From Roseateles_B sp041912595 (GTDB lineage Bacteria; Pseudomonadota; Gammaproteobacteria; Burkholderiales; Burkholderiaceae_C), in the NCBI GenBank assembly GCA_041912595.1, contig JAYRMR010000006.1:62001-126000 (forward strand): DNA of 64,000 nt, given 5' to 3'. A program made the position numbers and the translations under genes. This document shows positions 41,592 to 50,688 of this stretch, one piece after another; the stretch's first letter is position 1; each line of letters opens with the position of its first letter. Below the pieces are notes generated by a model. That model was not told the DNA's origin. It saw only the letters and a program-made list of their open reading frames with translations, and searched no databases.

Positions 41592-43787
41592 GTGAAGCTC
41601 TCCTATGTCCTGGCCGCCGGCGTGAGCCTGGCGACGCCCCTCACGGCCGCCCTGGCCGCCGAAACCTCCTCTGCGAGTGCTCCCGTGACGACCCCTGCGA
41701 CCGCCCCGAACGCGCTGCTCAGCGAAAGCCCGCTGCCGCTGCGCTACCCGCCTTTCGACAAGATCCGCGACGCCGATTTCGCGCCCGCCCTGGATGCCGG
41801 CATGGCCGAGCAGCTGAAGGAGGTCGCCGCCATCGCCGACAACCCGGCCGCTCCGACCTTCGAGAACACGATCGTCGCGCTGGAGCGCTCCGGCCGCACG
41901 CTGGGCCGCGCCACCACGGTGCTGTTCAGCCTGCTGGGCGCCGACTCCAACCCGGCGCGCCTGAAGCTGCAGGCCGAGTACGCCACGAAGCTGGCCGCCC
42001 ACGGCGACGCCATCTCGCTGAACCCGAAGCTGTTCCAGCGCATCGAGGCGCTCTACCAGCAGCGTGACAAGCTCGGCGCCGTCGAGCAGCGGCTGACCGA
42101 GCGCTACTACAAGCGCCTGGTGCGCTCCGGCGCCAAGCTGGACGAGGCCCAGAAGACCCGCATCAAGGCCATCAATGCCGACCTCGCCCGCCTGGGCGCC
42201 CAGTTCAACCAGGCCGTGCTGGCCGAGGTGAACGCCAGCGCCGTGGTCGTGGACAGCGAGGCCGAGCTGAAGGGCCTCTCCGCCGGCCAGATCGCCGCCG
42301 CCCGCGAGGCCGCGAAGGCCCGTGGCCTGGAGGGCAAGTTCGTCATCGCCCTGCTGAACACCACCGGCCAGCCCTTCGAGGCCCAGCTGGAGAACCGCGC
42401 CCAGCGCGAGCGCCTGCACAAGGCCTCCGTGGCCCGCGGCAGCCGCGGCAACGAGCACGACACCACCGCCATCGTCGCGCAGGTCGCCGCGCTGCGCGCC
42501 GAGCGGGCCCAGCTGCTGGGCTACGCCACGCACGCCGACTTCGTGCTGGAGGAGGAGACCGCCAAGAACCAGCAGGCCGTCAACGCCATGCTGCGCCAGC
42601 TGGCGCCCGCCGCCGTGGCCGCCGCGCGCCGCGAGGGCGCCGAGCTGCAGGCCCTGATCGACAAGGAACAGGCCGCCAAGGGCCAGCCGAGCTTCACGCT
42701 CGAGGCCTGGGACTGGGCCTTCTACAGCGAGCGCCTGCGCGCCGCCAAGTTCGGCTTCGACGAGAGCCAGCTCAAGCCCTACCTCGAGCTGACGAACGTG
42801 CTGGAGAAGGGCGTGTTCTACGCCGCCGAGAAGGTCTACGGCCTGCGCTTCAAGGAGCGCAAGGACCTGCCCGTTTACCACCCGGACGTGCGCACCTACG
42901 ACGTCTTCAATGCGGACGGCTCGCAGCTGGCCATCTTCATCGCCGACATGTACGCCCGCCCGTCCAAGCGCGGTGGTGCGTGGATGAACGCCTACGTCTC
43001 GCAGAACGGCCTGGAAGGCACGCTGCCCGTCGTGGCCAACCATCTGAACATTCCCAAGCCCCCGGCCGGTGAGCCGACGCTGATGACCTGGGACGAGGTG
43101 CGCACCACCTTCCACGAGTTCGGCCATGCGCTGCACGGCATGTTCTCGCAGGTGAAGTACCCCACCTTCGCCGGCACCGCGGTGCCGCGCGACTTCGTCG
43201 AGTTCCCCTCGCAGGTGAACGAGATGTGGGCGGACTGGCCCGAGATCCTGTCGCACTACGCTCAGCACTACAAGACGGGCGAGACCATGCCCCGCGCGCT
43301 GCTGGACAAGGTGCTGGCCGCTGGCAAGTTCAACCAGGGTTATGCCACCACCGAGTACCTTGCGTCCTCCGTGCTGGACCAGCGCTGGCACCAGCTCAAG
43401 GCGGGCGAGGTGCCCAAGGCTGACCAGGTGATGGCCTTCGAGGCCCGCGTGCTGAAGGAGGAGGGCTTCGACTACGCGGCCGTGCCGCCGCGCTACCGCA
43501 CGCCGTACTTCAGCCACATCATGGGCGGCTACGCGGCCGGCTACTACGCCTACATCTGGTCCGAGGTGCTGGACGCCAACACCGTGGACTGGTTCAAGGC
43601 CCAGGGCGGCCTCAAGCGCGAGCTGGGCGATGCCTTCCGCGCCAAGCTGCTCAGCCAGGGCGGCAGCCGCGACGCGCTGGACCTGTTCCGCGGCGTCGTC
43701 GGCCATGAGCCCAAGATCGAGCCGCTGCTGGACCGCCGTGGTCTGAAGGTCAAGGCGAGTGCCGACGGCAAGGTGGCGGCAAAGTAA
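41592..43787 (+). CDS. dcp: M3 family zinc oligopeptidase (Dcp-like dipeptidyl carboxypeptidase), secreted
   Basis: A 731-residue thimet-family metallopeptidase. A signal peptide follows the GTG start (KLSYVLAAGVSLATPLTAALAA), so it is probably periplasmic. The zinc site is FHEFGHALHGMFS, with H508, E509 and H512, and the third ligand Glu is in FPSQVNEMWAD (E544). The C-terminal YSHxxGGYAAGYYAYxWSE pattern (here FSHIMGGYAAGYYAYIWSE) is the substrate-binding signature of Dcp/PrlC. GTG is chosen for AGGTGA 8 bases upstream and because longer versions would disrupt the signal peptide. E. coli Dcp is mostly cytoplasmic, so export here is a difference. Confidence 0.92.
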   Translation: MKLSYVLAAGVSLATPLTAALAAETSSASAPVTTPATAPNALLSESPLPLRYPPFDKIRDADFAPALDAGMAEQLKEVAAIADNPAAPTFENTIVALERSGRTLGRATTVLFSLLGADSNPARLKLQAEYATKLAAHGDAISLNPKLFQRIEALYQQRDKLGAVEQRLTERYYKRLVRSGAKLDEAQKTRIKAINADLARLGAQFNQAVLAEVNASAVVVDSEAELKGLSAGQIAAAREAAKARGLEGKFVIALLNTTGQPFEAQLENRAQRERLHKASVARGSRGNEHDTTAIVAQVAALRAERAQLLGYATHADFVLEEETAKNQQAVNAMLRQLAPAAVAAARREGAELQALIDKEQAAKGQPSFTLEAWDWAFYSERLRAAKFGFDESQLKPYLELTNVLEKGVFYAAEKVYGLRFKERKDLPVYHPDVRTYDVFNADGSQLAIFIADMYARPSKRGGAWMNAYVSQNGLEGTLPVVANHLNIPKPPAGEPTLMTWDEVRTTFHEFGHALHGMFSQVKYPTFAGTAVPRDFVEFPSQVNEMWADWPEILSHYAQHYKTGETMPRALLDKVLAAGKFNQGYATTEYLASSVLDQRWHQLKAGEVPKADQVMAFEARVLKEEGFDYAAVPPRYRTPYFSHIMGGYAAGYYAYIWSEVLDANTVDWFKAQGGLKRELGDAFRAKLLSQGGSRDALDLFRGVVGHEPKIEPLLDRRGLKVKASADGKVAAK

Positions 43788-43818
43788 GCCACCCCCACCG
43801 CCTCATCGCGCCGCGATG

Positions 43819-43855
43819 AACAACGCCCGGGGCCGTGAGGCCGCCGGGCGTTGTT
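43819..43855. terminator. Bidirectional terminator between convergent genes
   Basis: A 12-bp perfect stem (AACAACGCCCGG with its complement) encloses a GC-rich loop that can itself pair. The stem ends are A/T-rich on both sides, though without a long T run. It sits midway between the stops of the M3 peptidase gene and the YcxB-like gene. Confidence 0.7.
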
Positions 43856-43864
43856 GCGAAGGCG

Positions 43865-44473
43865 TCAGGTGCTGCCGTTCGACGGCGTCGCTTGTCGACA
43901 GCGGGCCATGTGGCTCTCCACACAGCGCCTGAGCGCTTCAAGTGACGTCCCGCCGTCCTGAGGAATGACCAGGACATCGGAGGCAGCGATGGAGATCAGC
44001 AGGCAACCCTCCACGATGTCCGTACGGGAGATGGCAGCCCAGCGGACGGCAGACTCCCCCAATGGCGATGAAACGACCAGCGCATCCTCGCGCATCGTCA
44101 GCGTCGATGGCACCCGGTAGGGGCGGCGCTCTTCCTGCTCCGCCGTGTACAGGATGCGCTGGCTCCATGCCGCTTGTAGCCATCGCAGGATGGCGGCACC
44201 GAGCAGCAAGAGCGCGCTCAGGCGAGCGGCCGTTCTGGCACCCTCCAGGGACGTCGGCTGGAAAGTGGTGAGGCCGATGGCCCCCAGCACCGCCAACAGG
44301 CCAACGCACAGACGCAAAGCCTTCAATGACCAGGCCCGAGACAGCAGCCTGCTTTGGCGCGCGATCAGATAGCGACGCGCCAGTGCGTGATGCTCATCGC
44401 CCAGCCGCACCGAGAGATGCAGGCCCCGGCATTCGGCCAACGGATCGGTTCCCTGCTGCGTGCTGTCTTGCAT
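43865..44473 (-). CDS. YcxB-like membrane protein
   Basis: A 202-residue protein. After a soluble lead it has two membrane segments (LRLCVGLLAVLGAIGLTTF and RLSALLLLGAAILRWLQAAW) and a C-terminal YcxB-type beta domain (LTMREDALVVSSPLGESAVR, IVEGCLLISIAASDVLVIPQ). The family is widespread and uncharacterised. It is probably co-transcribed with the secreted protein encoded three bases upstream. Confidence 0.65.
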   Translation of the reverse strand: MQDSTQQGTDPLAECRGLHLSVRLGDEHHALARRYLIARQSRLLSRAWSLKALRLCVGLLAVLGAIGLTTFQPTSLEGARTAARLSALLLLGAAILRWLQAAWSQRILYTAEQEERRPYRVPSTLTMREDALVVSSPLGESAVRWAAISRTDIVEGCLLISIAASDVLVIPQDGGTSLEALRRCVESHMARCRQATPSNGST

Positions 44474-44476
44474 GGC

Positions 44477-45031
44477 CTACTTCAGCGTGAAGGACGTCTC
44501 CAGCGGAATGCTGACCTGCCTGTGAAGGTCCCTGACCGTGACGCGCACCTGCCAGAGGCCGCGGAGGTCCGAAGGCTCGGCCACGAACTTCATCGAGGCC
44601 GTGGACAGGTAGACGTGGCGGGGATCTGCCTTCAGCGGCACCTTGAAGCAGGGCAGGTCATGCTCGTCGGCGGACATGCTGCCATCCGGGCGCTGCACCT
44701 GGAAGTCGCAGCTGACGTCGGTCATGCCGCCTGCATCAAGCTGCGGGTTGCTGAGGAAGGTCAGGATGAAGAGCTCGCCCCCCTCGGAGACCTCGGTGGC
44801 CGTGCGGAAGCCGGGTACGGTCTCCGGCGGCGTGTTCCATTTCTCCTGCCAGTCCTGGTCCGGGGTGACGATCAGCATGGCGCTGAAGCCTTGCCGTGAC
44901 TTGCCGGTGCTGCTCTCCGGGAGCGGTACGCCGTTCATGTCGCGCCAAGCGCCTTGTGCCGTCGCGCCCAGGCTCGCGCATAGCAGCAAGGGGCCGGCCA
45001 GTCTCTTGAGGAGGGGTCTTGCCAGTGGCAT
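44477..45031 (-). CDS. Secreted protein of unknown function
   Basis: A 184-residue protein with a signal peptide (RLAGPLLLCASLGATAQG). The mature part is beta-rich, with MLIVTPDQDWQEKWNTPPE, then ELFILTFLSNPQLDAGG, SCDFQVQRPDGS and LWQVRVTVRDLHRQVSIPLE. The final strands resemble the DUF-type immunoglobulin-like domains of small periplasmic proteins. No name is justified. The ATG giving MPLARPLLKRL is preferred to one 39 bases upstream because it puts the signal peptide at the end. It is followed after three bases by the YcxB-like gene. Confidence 0.65.
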   Translation of the reverse strand: MPLARPLLKRLAGPLLLCASLGATAQGAWRDMNGVPLPESSTGKSRQGFSAMLIVTPDQDWQEKWNTPPETVPGFRTATEVSEGGELFILTFLSNPQLDAGGMTDVSCDFQVQRPDGSMSADEHDLPCFKVPLKADPRHVYLSTASMKFVAEPSDLRGLWQVRVTVRDLHRQVSIPLETSFTLK

Positions 45032-45100
45032 GGTGCAAGGGGCATAACGCCGAATCTTGATGGAGAGCACAGGATAGCAGCGTGGCGCCCCATGGCCCGC

Positions 45101-46657
45101 TCAGAGCCGGTCCAGCCGCTCCAGGTGCCACTGCGCCTGCGCACGCAAGGCAGCGAGATCCTCCGTTGGCATCCGCTCCAGCTGCCGATACACCGGCGCC
45201 AAGCGCGGCAGAGGCCGGAGCTTCTCGGCATGCCGGTCCATGAAGTCCCAGTACAGCGCATTGAAGGGGCAGGCCCGCTCGCCCAGGCGCTGGCGCTTGT
45301 CGTAGGGGCAGTGGCGGCAGTGGTCGCCCATGCGGTCGAGGTAGGCCGCGCTGCTCACATAGGGCTTAGTGGTGATGCCGGCGCCGTCGGCGAACTGGCT
45401 CATGCCCAGCGTGTTGGGCGCCTCGACCCACTCGAAGGCGTCGATGTAGACGCCGAGGTACCACTGATGGACCTCGGCGGGATGGAGGCCCGCCAGCAGC
45501 GCGAAATTGCCGATCACCATCAGGCGCTGGATGTGGTGCGCGTGCGCTTGCTGGAGCGATTGTCCGAGGGCCCGCTGGACGCATCGCATGCGGGTCTCGC
45601 CCGTCCAGAACCAGGCCGGCAAGGCGCGCTCGTGGCCCAGGTGGTTGCGCTCGACGTAGCCGGGCATGCGCGCCCAGTACACGCCCCGCACATACTCCCG
45701 CCAGCCCAGGATCTGCCGGATGAAACCCTCGACGCTCGCCAGCGGCGCCCGGCCTTCGCGCCAGGCCGCCTCCGCCGCGGCAATGACCTCGCGCGGGTGC
45801 AGCATCTTGGTGTTCAGTGCAAAGGACAGCAGCGAGTGGAACAGTCGCTCGTGGCCATCGCTCAGCGCATCCTGGTAGGGCCCGAAATGCGGCAGGCCGT
45901 GGGTGATGAAGGACTGCAGGTCCGCCAGGGCCTCGGCGCGGTCCAGCGGCCAGGGCAGCGCCTCGGCCGCAGGCGCGCCCATCGTCACGACGCCGGCCGC
46001 TTCGATCTCCGACCACAGGGCGCGGAGGTCGTGGCGGCGTCGCGTGTCCGGCGGCTCGGGGGGATCGCCCGGCCAGCGGCTGCGGTTCTCGGTGTCGAAG
46101 TTCCAGCGGCCGCCGGCCGGCTGGCGGCCCTCCATCAGCACGCGCTCGCGCTGGCGCAGATGGCGGTAGAAGCGCTCCATCAGCCAGGGGCTGTCGCCGA
46201 AGAAGCGGGCCGCCTCGTCGCGCGTCCCGAGGAAATGGTGGCTGTCGACCAGGTGCAGGGCGTAGGGCGCCTGCGCGGCATGGGCGCGCAGCTGGGCGTC
46301 GAGCCGCCATTCGTCCGGCAGCTGCGCCTCCACGACCTCCGCGCCCACGGCCTGGGCGAGGGCATCGAGGTTGGCGGTGAGCGACTGCCGGTTGTGCGGA
46401 TTCCCCAGCCGCAGGTAGTGCACGCGATGGCCGGCCTCGCGCAGCTGCTGCGCGAAGCGGCGCATGGCCGCGAAGATCGCCAGCACCTTCTGGGCATGGT
46501 GCCGTGTGTAATCCGTCTCCTGGCGGATCTCCATCAGCACGATCAGCACCGCGGGGTCAGGTCTTGCCTGGCACCAGGGGTGCAGGGGATCGAGCTGGTC
46601 GCCCAGGACGAGGCGCAGCACGGCTGCCGGGGCCAGGTCTTGCGGAAGGCGGTTCAT
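45101..46657 (-). CDS. Iron-sulfur bacterial cryptochrome/(6-4) photolyase (FeS-BCP, PhrB-like)
   Basis: A 518-residue photolyase-related protein of the FeS-BCP (CryPro) class. The amino domain begins LRLVLGDQLDPLHPW, typical of this class. The helical FAD domain contains GFIRQILGWREYVRGVYW, GNFALLAGLHPAEVHQWYL and WVEAPNTLGMSQFADGA. Four cysteines at 359, 447, 450 and 463 match the [4Fe-4S] ligand pattern. Characterised members repair (6-4) photoproducts with a lumazine antenna. It is last in a photolyase operon, with a four-base overlap with the DASH gene. Two copies of the dispersed motif lie in its first 35 codons. Confidence 0.92.
   Translation of the reverse strand: MNRLPQDLAPAAVLRLVLGDQLDPLHPWCQARPDPAVLIVLMEIRQETDYTRHHAQKVLAIFAAMRRFAQQLREAGHRVHYLRLGNPHNRQSLTANLDALAQAVGAEVVEAQLPDEWRLDAQLRAHAAQAPYALHLVDSHHFLGTRDEAARFFGDSPWLMERFYRHLRQRERVLMEGRQPAGGRWNFDTENRSRWPGDPPEPPDTRRRHDLRALWSEIEAAGVVTMGAPAAEALPWPLDRAEALADLQSFITHGLPHFGPYQDALSDGHERLFHSLLSFALNTKMLHPREVIAAAEAAWREGRAPLASVEGFIRQILGWREYVRGVYWARMPGYVERNHLGHERALPAWFWTGETRMRCVQRALGQSLQQAHAHHIQRLMVIGNFALLAGLHPAEVHQWYLGVYIDAFEWVEAPNTLGMSQFADGAGITTKPYVSSAAYLDRMGDHCRHCPYDKRQRLGERACPFNALYWDFMDRHAEKLRPLPRLAPVYRQLERMPTEDLAALRAQAQWHLERLDRL
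46554..46568 (+). repeat. Full copy of dispersed motif GGGTCAGGTCTTGCC, inside the FeS-BCP gene
   Basis: Antisense to the gene, encoding QARPDP. A second, partial copy lies 76 bases away at 46635-46642. Confidence 0.7.
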
Positions 46658-47967
46658 GGCGCGGGATTGTCCCGCCAGCGGGCGGCGTAGCGTCCGTCCG
46701 GGTCATGCTGGCGGGCCTGCCAGGCGAGGTCGAATCGCCGCCCGCCGCGAGGGTCCGTGCCGTAGCCGGCGATGTAGGCCCAGTTGCCCTGGTTGCTGTG
46801 GGGGTCGTAGTCGATCAGCTGCGCCTCGAACCACGCGGCCCCGGCGCGCCAGTCGCCGCCCAACTCGTGCAGCAGCGCGCTGGCGCAGACCTGGCGCAGG
46901 CGGTTGGACAGCCAGCCGGTGGCGGCCAGCTCGCGCATGCCGGCGTCGACGAGCGGGAGCCCCGTGCGGCCCGCCCGCCAGCGTTCGAACCCGGCGGCCT
47001 CATGCCGCGGCGGTGGCGCGTCGGCGCGCAGGCCGGTCGGGTGGTAGAGCCGAACGCCCTCGACCGCCATGAGCCAGCGGAAGTACTCCCGCCACAGCAG
47101 CTCGATGCGGATCCAGTGGCTGCCCTCGCTGCGCCCAAAGGCCGCGTCATGCGCGTCGAGCGCGGCCCAGGCCTGTCGCGGTGACAGGGCGCCGCTCGCC
47201 AGCCAGGGGGACCAGCGGGTGGAGGCGGCGGCGTCGGACGGTGCGTTGCGCGTCTGCTTGTAGGCGGCCACCGCGGGCGAGGCGAGGTAGCGCTCGAGGT
47301 GTCGCAGCGCGGCGGCCTCGGCCGGGTCGCAGGCCGGCGTGGTGTAGGGGTGGATGCTGCGCGGATCGGCCTGCGGGCAGTCGGGCGGGGGCGGCGCGGC
47401 GTCAGGGCCTGACGGACGCGGGGGCCAATGCGGCGGCTCGCCCAGCGGCGGAGGCGGTGGCAGGTGTTCCACGGCGGTCCGGAAGGGTGTGAAGCTGCGG
47501 GGCAGTGCCAGCGCACCGGTGCGCGCGTCCTCGCCGAAAGGCAATGCCGCCCGGGTGAACAGCCCGCCGCTCTCATGACACTGCACGGGCAGCCCCTGCG
47601 CGAGCAAGGCGTCCTCCTCCGCCCGCTCCTGCGGCGCCAGGCCTTGCTGGGCGTGGATCGCGACGAGGCGGTGTGCGGGCTGCAGGGTGCGCATGGCCTC
47701 AACCACGGACATTGGCAGGCAGCGCAGGCCCTGGCCGTGGCGCCGAAGTGCCGCATCCAGCCCCTGCAGACCGCGCCACGCCACCCAGCGCCGGTGCGCC
47801 CCGACGCGGGCGAAGCCCCAGCGCGTGAGCCCGCCCGGGATGCCCGTCGCGAGGCACAGCAGCGGCACGCCGCGCGCCCGCGCGTCCTCGCAGGCCGCGC
47901 GCAGGGCCGGGTTGTCATGCAGGCGCTGGTCCTGGCGGACCCACCACACCACGAGATCCTGGCTCAC
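46654..47967 (-). CDS. DASH-family cryptochrome/photolyase
   Basis: A 437-residue protein. The amino DNA-photolyase domain starts LVVWWVRQDQRLHDNPAL. The FAD domain has ARSDAA-like NAPSDAAASTRWSPWLASGA, WIRIELLWREYFRWLM, WLSNRLRQVCASALLHELGG and IDYDPHSNQGNWAYIAGYG, ending in GTDPRGGRRFDLAWQARQHD. The GTDPRGGRxF segment is a DASH signature. DASH proteins repair cyclobutane dimers in single-stranded or loop DNA. It has four-base overlaps with both neighbours in the operon. Confidence 0.92.
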   Translation of the reverse strand: MSQDLVVWWVRQDQRLHDNPALRAACEDARARGVPLLCLATGIPGGLTRWGFARVGAHRRWVAWRGLQGLDAALRRHGQGLRCLPMSVVEAMRTLQPAHRLVAIHAQQGLAPQERAEEDALLAQGLPVQCHESGGLFTRAALPFGEDARTGALALPRSFTPFRTAVEHLPPPPPLGEPPHWPPRPSGPDAAPPPPDCPQADPRSIHPYTTPACDPAEAAALRHLERYLASPAVAAYKQTRNAPSDAAASTRWSPWLASGALSPRQAWAALDAHDAAFGRSEGSHWIRIELLWREYFRWLMAVEGVRLYHPTGLRADAPPPRHEAAGFERWRAGRTGLPLVDAGMRELAATGWLSNRLRQVCASALLHELGGDWRAGAAWFEAQLIDYDPHSNQGNWAYIAGYGTDPRGGRRFDLAWQARQHDPDGRYAARWRDNPAP

Positions 47968-48137
47968 GGGCGCTCCCTGGCGTCAGATGCCGGCACGACG
48001 TGCGCCCGCCGGCAGCGTTCGGAGCAGTAGCGGACCTGCTCCCAGTCGCGGGCCCACTTGCGGCGCCAGGCGAAGGGGCGTCCGCAGTGCAGGCAGGCCT
48101 TGCTGGGCAGGTCCTGCTTCTGGCGCATGCGAGGCAT
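47964..48137 (-). CDS. DUF2256 zinc-finger protein
   Basis: A 57-residue protein that is essentially one DUF2256 domain: LPSKACLHCGRPFAWRRKW, then WEQVRYCSERCRR. Four Cys in two CxxC-like pairs suggest zinc binding. DUF2256 is frequently found next to, or fused with, photolyase and cryptochrome genes, as here. The ATG could be at 48137 or nine bases later. Its stop overlaps the DASH gene start by four bases, and its start follows the upstream photolyase stop by one base. Confidence 0.88.
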   Translation of the reverse strand: MPRMRQKQDLPSKACLHCGRPFAWRRKWARDWEQVRYCSERCRRAHVVPASDARERP

Positions 48138-48138
48138 G

Positions 48139-49725
48139 TCAGAGCTCCAGCGAGAGTTGATCGACACCGCCCACCGCGCGGCCGGCCCGCGCGCTCCGCG
48201 GCGCTTCCGAGGCCCGGCGAGCGGACCAGCCGGCCGGGTCCCGGGAGGCATGCCGGCGCAGGATGTCGGCCTTGCCGGCCCGCACCCATGGCTCGGCACG
48301 GCGGGCATGCAGGCGCGCCTTGGCCTCGCGGCTGGCCTGCTCGAGGTCGACCAGCGGCAAGGGCAGGCAGCTTGTGGGGGCCAGGTCTTGCCCGCCCGCC
48401 AGGCCCAGGCGCTCCCGCATGGCGAGGGGCATGCGCCAGGGCTCGAACAGCCAGCTGTCCGGCACCGGGCGCATCCAGGGCAGCCAGTGGCGCACGTAAT
48501 GGCCCTGCGGATCCTGCTCCTGCGCCTGCTTGACGGGGTTGTAGACGCGCGTCGTGTTGATGCCGGTGGTGCCGGCCTGCATCTGCATCTGCGGCCAGTG
48601 GATGCCGGGCTCGTAGTCGAGGAACTGCCGCGCGAGCCACAGGCCCACCTCGCGCCAGTGCAGCCACAGCGGGTAGGCCGCGACGGACACCAGCATGGCG
48701 CGCATCCGGAAGTTCAGCCAGCCGGTCTCGCGCAGCTGCGCCACGCAGGCGTCCACCAGCGGCCAGCCGGTGCGTCCTGCCTGCAGCGCCTCGAAGTGCT
48801 CGGCGCACCCATCGTCCTCCCGCAAGCCGTCGTAGCCGGGGTGCAGGTTGCGCCACTCCAGGGGCGGCTCGCTCTCGAGCTTCTGGATGAAGTGGTCATG
48901 CCAGGCCAGCCGGCTCTGGAACGAACGCAGGCCCTGTGCCAGGCGTCCCGGCGCGGCGGCGTCGACGCGCGCCTGCGTGGCCTGCACGACCTCGCGCAGG
49001 CTCAGGCAGCCCCAGGCGAGGTAGGGCGACAGACGCGAGCACGCGGTGCGGGCGCTCAGCGGCGAGGAGATGCCGCCGCGGTACCGGGCGGCGCGCTCGT
49101 CAAGAAAACCCTCGAGGTAGCGCAGCGCCAGACGCCGGCCGCCGCGCTGGCGGTGTGGTGGCTGCGGCTCCTGGGCGCGCTCGGGCACCAACTCGGCCCA
49201 GCGAGGCAGCGCCTGCGTCGGCAGGGGCGAGGGGGCCGAAGCGGGGCGCAGCGACGGGACCGCGCACAAGCTGCCGTCCATGCGCTCGACCCACTGCGCC
49301 CGCCAGTGGTCCCGGTCCTTCAGCGCCCGGACCACGCCGTTGCTGGGGTGCTGTATCCAGTGCACGCCCCGCGAGCGGCACCAGGCCGCCACGGCGCGGT
49401 CGCGGGCGTAGCTCCAGGCGTTGCCCGTTTCTTCGTGCGAGACCAGCGTCTCGAAGGGCGCCGCCTGCCACAGCCGTTCCAGCACCTCGCAGGCCTGGCC
49501 GACCTCGATCTGCAGCGGGCATCCCGCCCCGGCCAGCTCGTCCTGCAGCTCGTGCAGGCATTCGCACATGAATTCGTAATGCTGCCGCGCGGCGTCCGGC
49601 TGGCGCCAGGCCTCGGGCTCGATGATCGCCAGCGGGCGCAGGGGCCCGCGCCGGGCCGCGTCGCAGAGGGCGGCATGGTCCTGCAGGCGCAGGTCCCGCT
49701 TGAACCAGAGCAGGGTGGGGCGCAT
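48139..49725 (-). CDS. Cryptochrome/deoxyribodipyrimidine photolyase family protein (FAD-binding)
   Basis: A 528-residue photolyase. The antenna domain begins MRPTLLWFKRDLRLQDHAAL. The FAD domain contains YRGGISSPLSARTACSRLSP, LAWHDHFIQKLESEP, WPLVDACVAQLRETGWLNFR and NTTRVYNPVKQAQEQDPQG. It differs from standard class I CPD photolyases in the HDHFIQKLE stretch and resembles a subgroup that co-occurs with the other two paralogues. It is the first gene of the operon. Whether it repairs dimers or acts as a photoreceptor cannot be told from sequence. Confidence 0.88.
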   Translation of the reverse strand: MRPTLLWFKRDLRLQDHAALCDAARRGPLRPLAIIEPEAWRQPDAARQHYEFMCECLHELQDELAGAGCPLQIEVGQACEVLERLWQAAPFETLVSHEETGNAWSYARDRAVAAWCRSRGVHWIQHPSNGVVRALKDRDHWRAQWVERMDGSLCAVPSLRPASAPSPLPTQALPRWAELVPERAQEPQPPHRQRGGRRLALRYLEGFLDERAARYRGGISSPLSARTACSRLSPYLAWGCLSLREVVQATQARVDAAAPGRLAQGLRSFQSRLAWHDHFIQKLESEPPLEWRNLHPGYDGLREDDGCAEHFEALQAGRTGWPLVDACVAQLRETGWLNFRMRAMLVSVAAYPLWLHWREVGLWLARQFLDYEPGIHWPQMQMQAGTTGINTTRVYNPVKQAQEQDPQGHYVRHWLPWMRPVPDSWLFEPWRMPLAMRERLGLAGGQDLAPTSCLPLPLVDLEQASREAKARLHARRAEPWVRAGKADILRRHASRDPAGWSARRASEAPRSARAGRAVGGVDQLSLEL

Positions 49726-49785
49726 GGGCGGCAGTATCGCCAGGCGCCCTGGCCTTTGCAGGCCTGGGGATTTGCGTCGGGCGTC

Positions 49786-50688
49786 TCAGCGCAGCGCGCC
49801 GGCCCGCCCCGCCTGCACCAGTCCCATCACCCGCGCGGCGCGGGTCCACGCCAGGGCGGTGACCAGCGCCAGCGTCAGCAGCGCGGCACCGATCAGGCCG
49901 AGGACATTCACGGGCGCCACCTGCGTGCGCGCCCACGCCAGCACCAGCGCCAGCGCGAGGCCCAGCAGGGCGGGCAGCAGCGGCAGCAGCAGGCGCCCGG
50001 GCTGGCGCCAGCAGCCGCGCACGGCCGCGCCCCAGGCCTTCACGACCGAGCGGCGGCCGGGCTCGAGCACGAGCTGCGCGCGGGTGGCATCGAGGCTGGC
50101 CTGCACGAGCAGCATCAGCACGAGGCCGGCCAGCACGATGAAGCGGCGGTGCTCCGACACGTCCGAGGCCAGCAGCCAGTGCTCGGCCTGGTGGTCCAGC
50201 GCCTGCAGGGCCGCGCTCACCAGCGCGCCGGTGAGGCCCAGGGGCACGAGCGTCCAGAGCCACAGCCGCGCCATCTGCGGGTACTCACGCCAGCCGCCCA
50301 GCCACAGCGCGCCGAGCTTGAGCTGCCCGACATGCACGCGCGCCGCCGCCTGCACCAGCCCGCTGAGCCAGGGCAGGCACAGCGCGAAGAGGATCAGGCC
50401 GGGCAGGGCCGAGGCCGGGCTGTAGCCGCGCTGGGGCAGGTTGAACAGGGCCTCGGCGAGCACCGCGGGATCGAGGCGCTCCAGCAGGCGGTCGGCCATC
50501 AGCGAGTGGTTGAGATAGTCCCCCAGGGCCAGCTTCAGCGGCAGCAGGGCCAGGCTGGCACACAGGCCGGTCACCAGCAGCCAGCTCAGCAGCAGGCGCC
50601 ACTGCGCGGCCAGGCGCAGACCGGCCGCCAGGGCCGCGCGGCGGTAGGAGGGTCGGGTCTTGCCCGGGTCGGTGGCAGTGGGGTTCAT
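49786..50688 (-). CDS. Integral membrane protein, unknown function
   Basis: A 300-residue protein with about six hydrophobic helices (for example LLLSWLLVTGLCASLALLPL, LPGLILFALCLPWLSGLVQA, LLPLLPALLGLALALVLAWA). No known family is recognised. Its ATG overlaps the stop of the M1 peptidase gene by four bases, so the two form an operon and may work together at the membrane. Its beginning (DPGKTRPSY) coincides with a one-mismatch copy of the dispersed motif. Confidence 0.75.
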   Translation of the reverse strand: MNPTATDPGKTRPSYRRAALAAGLRLAAQWRLLLSWLLVTGLCASLALLPLKLALGDYLNHSLMADRLLERLDPAVLAEALFNLPQRGYSPASALPGLILFALCLPWLSGLVQAAARVHVGQLKLGALWLGGWREYPQMARLWLWTLVPLGLTGALVSAALQALDHQAEHWLLASDVSEHRRFIVLAGLVLMLLVQASLDATRAQLVLEPGRRSVVKAWGAAVRGCWRQPGRLLLPLLPALLGLALALVLAWARTQVAPVNVLGLIGAALLTLALVTALAWTRAARVMGLVQAGRAGALR

